A stretch of 5,596 nt of DNA. Origin: Blastocatellia bacterium. Its GTDB lineage: Bacteria > Acidobacteriota > Blastocatellia > Pyrinomonadales > Pyrinomonadaceae. Below the pieces are notes generated by a model. It saw nothing but the letters and a program-made list of their open reading frames with translations. It ran no database searches and was not told the DNA's origin. Below, one piece after another: positions 1 through 5,445 of the stretch; position 1 is the first letter of the stretch, and every line of letters starts with the position of its first letter. Made by a program: the position numbers and the translations under genes. The DNA lies in assembly GCA_003175865.1 (NCBI GenBank), contig PSRF01000379.1, forward strand, positions 1-5,596, read 5' to 3'.

Positions 1-369
1 CCGCCAGTGAAGTTTGACGAGTATGGCAACATCAAGTTCAACGATGAGAAAGCCAGACTCGACAACTACGCGATTCAGTTACAAAACGATCCGGGTTCGA
101 CCGGCGTAATCATTGCCTATGGCTCATGTGCCGGTGAAGCTCAAACTCGTGCAGACCGTGCGAAGGACTACCTGGTCAACACGAGAGGCATCGAAGCTGG
201 ACGTATCACCACGATTGACGGTGGCTGCCGTGCAGACTTGACGGTACAGCTCTGGATCGTACCGCAGGGTGCGACAGCGCCAGCCGCAGATACCACGAAC
301 CTGATTTCGCCGTGTCCGGAATGTAAGAAGGCGAAGAAACCACGTGGGCGTCGTGGAGACGATGAATAA
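1..369 (+). CDS. OmpA-like protein, C-terminal part (5' end outside window)
   Basis: The frame is open from the first base (Pro-Pro-Val-Lys...) to TAA at 367-369, giving 122 visible residues. The GTG at 7 is probably an internal valine, since no ribosome binding site can be seen and the fold would start mid-domain. Residues about 4-90 resemble an OmpA C-terminal domain: a FDEYGNIKF strand, an acidic/basic helix, then AQTRADRAKDYLVNTRGI...GRI, which matches the family's arginine-rich helix and the 'GI...R' turn, and a closing strand TVQLWIVP. In this family the domain usually sits in the periplasm and holds the outer membrane to peptidoglycan. After it comes a short Ala/Thr linker and an odd tail with CPEC (residues 105-108) and a Lys/Arg-rich stretch ending in DDE. 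Cysteines also occur at 43 and 76. A hairpin terminator follows 38 bases after the stop, so this is the last gene of its transcript. The family call is by motif only; the upstream domains are unknown. Confidence 0.72.
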   Translation, partial: PPVKFDEYGNIKFNDEKARLDNYAIQLQNDPGSTGVIIAYGSCAGEAQTRADRAKDYLVNTRGIEAGRITTIDGGCRADLTVQLWIVPQGATAPAADTTNLISPCPECKKAKKPRGRRGDDE

Positions 370-407
370 GCCATAGCGTCTTGGCTCTTTAGTCCAAACG
401 CTTAACC

Positions 408-446
408 AGCGGGCGACGTTTCAAAAGCGTCGCCCGCTTACTTTGT
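408..446 (+). terminator. Intrinsic terminator after the OmpA-like gene
   Basis: A perfect 11-bp GC-rich stem is formed by 408-418 (AGCGGGCGACG) and 428-438 (CGTCGCCCGCT), with a 9-base loop. It is followed by the T-containing tail TTACTTTG. The T tract is interrupted, so termination may be incomplete, but the stem is very strong and lies 38 bases beyond the stop. A smaller hairpin (AGCCA 369-373 with TGGCT 382-386) lies directly after the stop and is too weak to call by itself. Confidence 0.8.
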
Positions 447-518
447 GGAGATTTCTATCGATCAATTGGCGGGTGCAACGAGTGAATAACTGCGAGGCAT
501 CCTACCCCACGGGAAGCT

Positions 519-546
519 TTTGAATACAAAATGTCGAAACTGTAAT
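519..546 (+). promoter_or_regulatory. Candidate promoter for the propeller gene
   Basis: TGTAAT at 541-546 matches a sigma-70 -10 box at five of six positions. The upstream partner is poor: TTTGAA at 519-524 (16-base spacer) or TTGAAT at 520-525 (15-base spacer). It lies about 60 bases before the ATG at 604, in the A+T-richer part of the gap behind the terminator, where a promoter is expected. This rests on consensus matching only. Confidence 0.3.
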
Positions 547-603
547 AAACTACACTTTCAGTGGGTCCGGTCTGGACTCAAGTGGCTTTGAATTGAATAA
601 TTG

Positions 604-876
604 ATGAAGAGAATTATGAACACCTTCCCCCGTATAGTCGCGCTACTACTCGCAGTACTAATCACAAGCTTCAATACCACCGGAATCGCCTTTGCAGTTG
701 GAGACTCTGCTGATCCGGCGAACTACTCAAGCGATTGGCGAACCACTGGGCCGCCGGGAGGCGACGTACGCGGACTTGTTGTGGATCCGAACAATCCGGA
801 TCGGTTTTATTTCGGCACGCTTGATGGCCAGATCTATACATCTGCCGATGCTGGCAAGCATTGGGAGCTGCTCTAA
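604..876 (+). CDS. Secreted Asp-box propeller protein, N-terminal fragment with signal peptide
   Basis: This is a 90-residue frame ending at TAA 874-876. A stop in the same frame at 598-600 limits the start to TTG 601, ATG 604 or ATG 616; none has a strong ribosome binding site (AAGAG at 607-611 is close before ATG 616). ATG 604 gives a classic signal peptide: KR in the n-region, hydrophobic core IVALLLAVLITSF (11-23) and likely cleavage after A-F-A (residue 31). The mature part has WRTTGPPGGDVRGLVVDP, an entry segment typical of secreted propellers, and one Asp-box-like repeat SADAGKHW (80-87). The sequence then stops just after the repeat's tryptophan, and the same frame resumes with NFGRPKLFVDHIIVDP after the TAA. 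I therefore read this as the true 5' end of the gene that continues at 895-2964, not as a separate small protein. A 90-residue fragment with a single repeat would not be expected to fold. Confidence 0.7.
   Translation: MKRIMNTFPRIVALLLAVLITSFNTTGIAFAVGDSADPANYSSDWRTTGPPGGDVRGLVVDPNNPDRFYFGTLDGQIYTSADAGKHWELL
874..876 (+). other. In-frame TAA interrupting the propeller gene
   Basis: Reading in one frame from 604, codons run ...GAG CTG CTC TAA AAT TTT GGG AGG CCG AAA TTG TTT GTG GAT..., and that frame stays open from 877 to 2964. Since the frame is the same on both sides, one base substitution explains the break, and a single indel does not. One-step sense codons include TAT/TAC (Tyr), CAA (Gln), AAA (Lys), GAA (Glu), TCA (Ser) and TTA (Leu). 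Sequence and spacing across the site look like one continuous propeller blade. It may be a real nonsense mutation or a base-call error. Confidence 0.85.
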
Positions 877-882
877 AATTTT

Positions 883-897
883 GGGAGGCCGAAATTG
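883..897 (+). promoter_or_regulatory. Shine-Dalgarno-like GGGAGG and TTG restart site
   Basis: GGGAGG at 883-888 is followed, after six bases, by TTG at 895. The spacing is ideal for a bacterial ribosome binding site, and the upstream stop is only 18 bases before the TTG, close enough for reinitiation by terminating ribosomes. The same bases also encode Gly-Arg-Pro-Lys-Leu in the continuous frame, so the match may be coincidence. Confidence 0.4.
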
Positions 898-2964
898 TTT
901 GTGGATCACATCATAGTTGATCCGCGAAACTCGCGTGTTCTCTATGCTGCTGGCCATCGTCACAAAGATCCGGGAGGTTTCTTCAAGACAACCGATGGCG
1001 GACTAACCTGGCGCGAGAGTAAGGAACTTAAGAACGAGGCAATCCACTCGCTAACACAAGCAGAAGCGAATCCCGATACGATCATAGTTGGAACTTTCAA
1101 CGGTATTTATCGATCCGACAATGCCGGTGAGACTTGGCAACAGTTACCGACTCTTAGCACACCGGGACTAATGCACGTGGAGTCTCTGGCAATTGATCCT
1201 CGCGGCACAAATGTGATTTACGCGGGCACCTGGTACCTGCCTTACAAGTCGACAGATGGCGGCCAAACATGGAGGTCGATTAAGGAAGGAATAATCGACG
1301 ACTCAGATATCTTCGCGATTGACATAGATCCTCATGATCCGAATCACATCATTGCATCAGCTTGCAGCGGCATTTACGAAAGTAAGAATGCCGGTGAGAA
1401 TTGGCGCAAGATCCAGGGTATTCCTTCTCAGTCGAGACGCACGCGCGCGATCATGCAGCACCCATCCGTTCCCGGTTTAGTCTTTGCCGGAACGACGGAA
1501 GGCTTCTGGCGCTCTGATAGTGGTGGCGATCCCGATTCGTGGATGGTAACAACGTCCCGACAACTGGAGATCAATTCGATCGCCGTTCATCCATCCAGAC
1601 CTGAGATGGTCTACATCGGGACCAACAATTACGGCGTCATGGTTTCCAATGACAGTGGGAAAACTTTCACTCCCACGAACAGTGGTTACAGCGGTCGTTT
1701 CGCAAACGTCATTCTTCCTGATCGTGAAATTCCAAACCGCATTTACGCTTCAACAATAAATACTGCCACGGGCGGTGGGTTCTTTTTCGTTAGCACGGAC
1801 AATGGTGAGAGTTGGCGTCCATCCATGCGGAGTATGCCGTCGCGTTTGATTACGTATGCAATCGTGCAGGACACGCAAGAGGCGAACATCATTTACCTGG
1901 GAACTAATCTGGGTGTGTACAAATCAATCGATCGCGGTACTTCGTGGGCACCGGTTTGGGCACCAACAGCACCAGCTCAAAAGACCAAACGAACAACCAC
2001 ACGAACCGCGAAACGTGTTCCTGCACCAGTACAAACGCCGACGCCTAAAACTGGTATGACCGAGTTGGTGACCTCAGTCCAAGAAGCACTCAATAGAGCA
2101 GGCTATCACTTGGGTACGCCTGATGGAAAAACGGGCACAGTAACGCTCACAGCTCTGAAGCGGTTCCAGGCTGACAGACATTTGCCCGTGACTGGCAGGT
2201 TCGACGAGATCACACTGAAAGCTCTGGGTGTCGTAGGCGGAAATGCCTCTGGGTCAGGTGATGAATCAAACCTGATTCTTGCAGACGCAGTAAATGCGTT
2301 GACTCATACGATCGATCCCCTTACCCAAAAACCAGGTTTCCTTGCCGCAACCAATAACGGACTCTATCGCACATTTGACCCCAGCAAAGGTTGGCAGAAA
2401 CTTTCGTACGACATTAGTGTGGATCCTCGTACCACTTGCATTTCAACCAATCTGAAACAGCCGGAGACGATCTGGATTGGAACCGCTTCGGCGGGCGTGT
2501 TGGTGTCGCGAGACAATGGCAAAACCTGGCACTTGAGTGAAGGTGTACCTCGCGACATGCCTGTCAACACTATCGTTCAGGATCCGCAAAAACCGGATTA
2601 CCTGTATGTCGGTACCAAACAATCGCTCTACATGTCACGCGATAGTGGCCAGACATGGACTCGTCGGGGTGGCAATTTGCCGTTCGGTGACTTCACTGCC
2701 ATCTTGATTAATCCGCGCAACGGTGACGAGATCTTTGCAGGCAATGCTTATCAGACCTCTGACGTTGGTGGTGGCGTTTTCCGCACGACCAACGGAGGAG
2801 TGACGTGGGCCCGAATTGATCCGAAACAACGCCGACTACCAAGCCAGCGTATCTGGGCTCTTGCGTTTGACGCACAAGATCAGAACGTGTTGTTTGTGGG
2901 TTCTCACTCGGCTGGTGTTTACGTGGTACCACGCACGGGTGACAGTTTGTCGTCGAGTCAATAA
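895..2964 (+). CDS. Asp-box (BNR/VPS10-like) beta-propeller protein with internal peptidoglycan-binding domain
   Basis: 689 residues from TTG 895, the first plausible start after the in-frame stop; the original protein probably began at 604 (about 786 residues in all). Asp-box motifs (S/T-x-D-x-G-x-T-W) occur at residues 32-39, 74-81, 119-126, 163-170, 207-216 (degenerate), 251-258, 300-307 and 344-351. A second set is at 493-500 (degenerate), 538-545, 581-588 and 631-638. Each is preceded by a hydrophobic strand such as IIYLGTNLGVYKS, as in sialidase/VPS10/YCF48-type propeller blades. Between the sets lie a basic Pro/Thr-rich linker (358-387), a PG_binding_1-type domain (about 388-446; Q396, DG 410-411, FQ 424-425, VTG 432-434) and a Gly/Ser linker. 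These folds usually serve binding; no catalytic residues for a sialidase or other enzyme are evident. If translated from 895 it lacks the signal peptide and would stay in the cytoplasm, so the locus may be a pseudogene. Role and ligand are unknown. Confidence 0.8.
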   Translation: MFVDHIIVDPRNSRVLYAAGHRHKDPGGFFKTTDGGLTWRESKELKNEAIHSLTQAEANPDTIIVGTFNGIYRSDNAGETWQQLPTLSTPGLMHVESLAIDPRGTNVIYAGTWYLPYKSTDGGQTWRSIKEGIIDDSDIFAIDIDPHDPNHIIASACSGIYESKNAGENWRKIQGIPSQSRRTRAIMQHPSVPGLVFAGTTEGFWRSDSGGDPDSWMVTTSRQLEINSIAVHPSRPEMVYIGTNNYGVMVSNDSGKTFTPTNSGYSGRFANVILPDREIPNRIYASTINTATGGGFFFVSTDNGESWRPSMRSMPSRLITYAIVQDTQEANIIYLGTNLGVYKSIDRGTSWAPVWAPTAPAQKTKRTTTRTAKRVPAPVQTPTPKTGMTELVTSVQEALNRAGYHLGTPDGKTGTVTLTALKRFQADRHLPVTGRFDEITLKALGVVGGNASGSGDESNLILADAVNALTHTIDPLTQKPGFLAATNNGLYRTFDPSKGWQKLSYDISVDPRTTCISTNLKQPETIWIGTASAGVLVSRDNGKTWHLSEGVPRDMPVNTIVQDPQKPDYLYVGTKQSLYMSRDSGQTWTRRGGNLPFGDFTAILINPRNGDEIFAGNAYQTSDVGGGVFRTTNGGVTWARIDPKQRRLPSQRIWALAFDAQDQNVLFVGSHSAGVYVVPRTGDSLSSSQ

Positions 2965-3046
2965 TCTCATCAACATTGCAATAGAAATTTCACTTAGAGA
3001 ACATCATCTAACTCTCGGTTTTCGTTGATGTTGGGGTGTTCGCGCC

Positions 3047-3076
3047 TTGACATGCGCTCGTAGTGACGTGTACATT
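3047..3076 (+). promoter_or_regulatory. rpsA: Candidate sigma-70 promoter of rpsA
   Basis: A perfect -35 box TTGACA (3047-3052) is followed, after 18 bases, by TACATT (3071-3076), which matches the -10 consensus at four of six positions. Transcription would start near 3083, giving a 5' leader of about 270 bases for rpsA. The -10 box overlaps the left arm of the inverted repeat that begins at 3074, so a factor bound to that repeat could affect initiation. There is no experimental support. Confidence 0.5.
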
Positions 3077-3145
3077 GCCGCCCTACCCGGTTAAAGCGGT
3101 TGGGTGTTTGTCGGATCAAGCAGGTGACTACGGCAGGGCGGTAAT
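3074..3145 (+). repeat. 11-bp inverted repeat upstream of rpsA
   Basis: ATTGCCGCCCT (3074-3084) pairs with AGGGCGGTAAT (3135-3145) over 11 positions, ten Watson-Crick and one G-T. The 50-base interior can fold further: ACCC 3085-3088 with GGGT 3102-3105, or CCG 3087-3089 with CGG 3097-3099. There is no T run after it, so it is not a normal terminator. It resembles no riboswitch or small RNA class I can recall; in particular it lacks the SRP RNA GGAA-loop signature. It could be a structured leader element or a DNA site. Confidence 0.55.
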
Positions 3146-3233
3146 CGAAACAAATTAGATCTACATTTCAAATCCAAACGGCTCGCATCCTCGCCAGCTT
3201 CTATTTCCCGACAACACCAAGGTCAATCATCCA

Positions 3234-3279
3234 GATGCCGCTTAATACTGTTCGGCATTCGTCGAGACCTGCGACGAAT
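3234..3279 (+). promoter_or_regulatory. Two overlapping, mutually exclusive leader hairpins before rpsA
   Basis: Hairpin A pairs ATGCCG (3235-3240) with CGGCAT (3253-3258), plus a G-T pair at 3234/3259, with a 12-base loop. Hairpin B pairs ATTCGTCG (3257-3264) with CGACGAAT (3272-3279), 8 bp perfect, around the loop AGACCTG. They share bases 3257-3259, so they cannot both form fully. They end 75 bases before the rpsA start. In E. coli, S1 represses its own mRNA through a hairpin-rich leader; a similar role here is inference. Confidence 0.4.
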
Positions 3280-3344
3280 TGCGACAGGACAGATGAAGCG
3301 CGACAATGATCTTCGAACGCGTGGAGAAGCTACCGGGAAACTAC

Positions 3345-3354
3345 AGGAGTCTGC
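3345..3354 (+). promoter_or_regulatory. rpsA: rpsA ribosome binding site
   Basis: AGGAG (3345-3349) is followed by a five-base spacer and ATG at 3355. This is a canonical site and fixes the start of S1. Confidence 0.85.
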
Positions 3355-5196
3355 ATGTCTAGTGAACAACCCAAGCTGAACACCAGCGAGGACGAAAACA
3401 AACCAACTTCCGACGAACAATCAAGTTCGCCCCAACAACCCGCAGTTGCCACTCAAGCACAAACTGCTCCATCCATTGACGCCGACGAACAGGACGAGGG
3501 ACGTTCAGGTGGTGATGTCGATTTCGGACAGCTGCTCGATCAGTTCGAGCAGGAGCAAGCGACATTACAAGAAGGCGAGGTGGTCCGAGGGACCGTTGTT
3601 GGTCTAAGCGAACGCGGCGTCGTAATCGATTTTGGTTACAAGTCGGAAGGCATAGTCAATCCAGCTGAGTTTACGGAAAACGGCGAGATCACTGTCAAAC
3701 CGGGCGATGAAGTCGAAGTGCTCGTAAAGAGCATGGAAACAGCTGATGGCCTGCCCGTGCTATCACGCGCTGACGCTGTCCGTATGAAAGCGTGGGATGA
3801 TCTCGAAAAGGCCCACCGTGATGGCACAACCGTAAAGGGACGCGTTATCGATCGCATTAAGGGCGGATTGAGAGTCGATATCGATGGGATCGCTGCTTTT
3901 CTACCAGGTTCACAAGTCGATGTTAGACCTGTCAGAAATCTCGATACGCTTCGCAACCAGGTGATTGAAGCGAAAGTAATCAAGCTCAATCGAAAGCGTT
4001 CGAACGTTGTACTTTCACGTAAGGCTGTCATTGAAGAAGAGAACACAGGCCGCAAGGATCAAACATTACAGCAGATCGAAGAGGACATCGTCGTCGAAGG
4101 TCAGATTAAGAACTTGACGGACTACGGTGCCTTCGTTGACCTCGGTGGAGTAGATGGTCTGTTGCATGTCACTGACATGTCATGGGGTCGTTTACAGAAT
4201 CCGAATGAACTCTTTCACGTTGGAGATAACATCCAGGTGAAGGTGCTCAAATTCGATCGGGATCGCGAGCGTGTATCGCTTGGTTATAAACAGCTATTAC
4301 CTGATCCATGGTCCAGTGTTGAGGAACGATTCCCGGTCGGCGCACGCGTGACAGGGAAAGTTGCGAGCGTTGCGGACTATGGTGCGTTTGTTGAACTTGA
4401 GAGCGGAGTCGAGGGATTGGTCCATGTCTCGGAAATGAGCTGGTCCAAACGTGTCAAGCACCCAAGCAAGGTTGTTAATCCGGGTGACTCTGTCGAAGTT
4501 GAAGTCTTGAGTGTCGATCCAAAGGCGCGTCGCATCAGCCTCGGAATGAAACAGGTTCAGGAGAATCCGTGGCAGACTCTGCACGAACGATATCATGTTG
4601 GCACACGGGTTCATGGTCGCGTGCGGAATCTGACCGACTTCGGTGCTTTCATCGAGATTGAAGATGGAGTTGACGGACTTGTTCACGTATCGGACATCTC
4701 ATGGTCCAGAAGAATCAAGCATCCGAGTGAAGTGCTCAAGAAGGGGCAGGAGATCGATGCCGTAATCACCAGCATCGATACTGAGAATCGTCGACTTTCG
4801 CTCTCAATAAAAGATCTCGAGCCGAACGCGTGGGAGAAGTTCACCGATGAACACAAACCAGGCGATGTAGTGCATGGCAAAGTAGCGCGTTTTGCAAACT
4901 TCGGTGCATTTGTGGAGCTGGACGACAACCTCGAAGGGCTTTGTCATATCTCGGAGTTGTCTGACGAACGCGTCGCTAAGCCAGAGGACGTGGTCCAATT
5001 GGGCCAGGAGATGGACTTCAAGATTTTGCGTATCGATCCCGAAACAAAGAAGATTGGATTGTCTGCGCGAGCTGTTGGAAAGGATGAACCAATCGTCGAT
5101 ACAAAAGTTTACTCGTCTGAAGCCGGTGGCGGTATGGCGTCACTGGGAGAGCTGGCTGATTTCGGGTTGAACAAATCCGAATCAGAGGGCGAATAG
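3355..5196 (+). CDS. rpsA: 30S ribosomal protein S1
   Basis: 613 residues, ending at TAG 5194-5196; ATG 3355 is set by AGGAG five bases upstream. S1 binds mRNA on the small ribosomal subunit and helps start translation of structured or weakly matched messages. Six S1 (OB-fold) domains are visible at about 73-138, 157-222, 243-311, 328-398, 413-485 and 501-571. Domains 1 and 2 are the divergent ones that dock S1 on the ribosome in known structures (ERGVVIDFGYKSEG; GGLRVDIDGIAAFLPGSQVD). Domains 3-6 carry the RNA-binding signature (Y/F)GAFV...GL.H.S..SW, e.g. YGAFVELESGVEGLVHVSEM; the sixth has a less regular version (FGAFVELDDNLEGLCHISEL). The length is near the usual 550-600, the excess being an acidic Ser/Gln-rich N-terminal tail of about 70 residues, probably disordered. 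The C-terminal tail after 575 is short and Gly/Ser/acidic. A structured leader precedes it, which suggests autoregulation, and an intrinsic terminator follows. Identification is very secure. Confidence 0.97.
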   Translation: MSSEQPKLNTSEDENKPTSDEQSSSPQQPAVATQAQTAPSIDADEQDEGRSGGDVDFGQLLDQFEQEQATLQEGEVVRGTVVGLSERGVVIDFGYKSEGIVNPAEFTENGEITVKPGDEVEVLVKSMETADGLPVLSRADAVRMKAWDDLEKAHRDGTTVKGRVIDRIKGGLRVDIDGIAAFLPGSQVDVRPVRNLDTLRNQVIEAKVIKLNRKRSNVVLSRKAVIEEENTGRKDQTLQQIEEDIVVEGQIKNLTDYGAFVDLGGVDGLLHVTDMSWGRLQNPNELFHVGDNIQVKVLKFDRDRERVSLGYKQLLPDPWSSVEERFPVGARVTGKVASVADYGAFVELESGVEGLVHVSEMSWSKRVKHPSKVVNPGDSVEVEVLSVDPKARRISLGMKQVQENPWQTLHERYHVGTRVHGRVRNLTDFGAFIEIEDGVDGLVHVSDISWSRRIKHPSEVLKKGQEIDAVITSIDTENRRLSLSIKDLEPNAWEKFTDEHKPGDVVHGKVARFANFGAFVELDDNLEGLCHISELSDERVAKPEDVVQLGQEMDFKILRIDPETKKIGLSARAVGKDEPIVDTKVYSSEAGGGMASLGELADFGLNKSESEGE

Positions 5197-5218
5197 ACGA
5201 CCGTAACTTACCTGCAGG

Positions 5219-5266
5219 AAGCCCTGTTCCCGACGCAAAGTTGCTGAGGTTTGAGCAGGGCTTTTT
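5219..5266 (+). terminator. Intrinsic terminator after rpsA
   Basis: AAGCCCTG (5219-5226) pairs with CAGGGCTT (5256-5263), extendable inward by T-G, T-A and C-G pairs to 11 bp, and the stem runs into TTTTT at 5262-5266. The loop is about 23 bases. Lying 23 bases after the stop codon, it should end the rpsA transcript and separate it from the HU/IHF gene. Confidence 0.8.
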
Positions 5267-5299
5267 GATGTGAGTAAGTCGTCGGAACTGGATGCCTTT

Positions 5300-5330
5300 G
5301 TTAGGTTTGTCAGTCTTGCCCAGTTAGGTT
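5300..5330 (+). repeat. Paired 8-bp direct repeat GTTAGGTT upstream of the HU/IHF gene
   Basis: GTTAGGTT occurs at 5300-5307 and again at 5323-5330, with starts 23 bases apart, roughly two helical turns. It lies in the 249-base gap between the rpsA terminator and the HU/IHF gene, where that gene's promoter must be. It could be a binding site for a dimeric regulator, or chance. The rest of the gap holds no convincing promoter boxes; the best is TTGCCC 5316-5321 with TAGTGT 5339-5344, which is poor. Confidence 0.3.
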
Positions 5331-5445
5331 GTTTCTGGTAGTGTACGGCCAGTTTTTCCTCGCCATTTCATCGTTATCAAATGCTCTGTTTTCGATGATT
5401 TATGACGAAGATCTGGACCATCTTTTCAATTAATCGAGGTGATGC

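Larger units (their letters stand above)
2965..3354 (+). other. 390-base intergenic region upstream of rpsA
   Basis: No credible coding frame was found here. The first part (2965-3040) has only weak pairings: CATCAAC 2968-2974 with GTTGATG 3024-3030, competing with AACATCA 3000-3006 and TGATGTT 3026-3032. Neither has a T tract, so no convincing terminator ends the propeller gene. From 3047 on it holds a candidate promoter, a long inverted repeat and several leader hairpins, listed separately. The whole is best read as the promoter and 5' leader of rpsA. Confidence 0.6.

Noticed and set aside
874..876. Recoding of TAA as an amino acid or programmed readthrough
   Set aside because: The context CTC TAA AAT lacks known readthrough signals, and the other genes in the window use TAA or TAG as normal stops.
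841..900. Frameshift rather than nonsense mutation in the propeller gene
   Set aside because: The frame before and after the stop is identical, so a single indel cannot explain it.
2816..3028. 70-codon frame overlapping the end of the propeller gene
   Set aside because: Most of it overlaps the propeller gene in another frame, and the rest shows no coding character or start signal.
3074..3145. Small SRP RNA, known riboswitch or transposon end
   Set aside because: The SRP GGAA loop with AGCAG signature is missing, the c-di-GMP, fluoride and ZTP class cores I compared are absent, and no transposase or target duplication is present.
3636..4055. 139-codon open frame on the minus strand inside rpsA
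   Set aside because: It lies wholly opposite a certain gene, has a Ser/Thr/Arg-rich composition typical of an antisense shadow, and shows no domain or ribosome binding site.
4297..4686. 129-codon open frame on the minus strand inside rpsA
   Set aside because: Also antisense to S1 domains 4 and 5, with no recognisable motif; a shadow frame.
5211..5218. Palindrome CCTGCAGG after rpsA
   Set aside because: An isolated 8-base palindrome next to the terminator stem, with no repeats or partner; likely chance.
5316..5344. Promoter boxes TTGCCC and TAGTGT before the HU/IHF gene
   Set aside because: The -10 match is only three of six, so it is too poor to call as a feature, though a promoter must lie nearby.
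5368..5398. Hairpin TCATCG/CGATGA upstream of the HU/IHF gene
   Set aside because: Only 6 bp with a 19-base loop; such pairings are common by chance.
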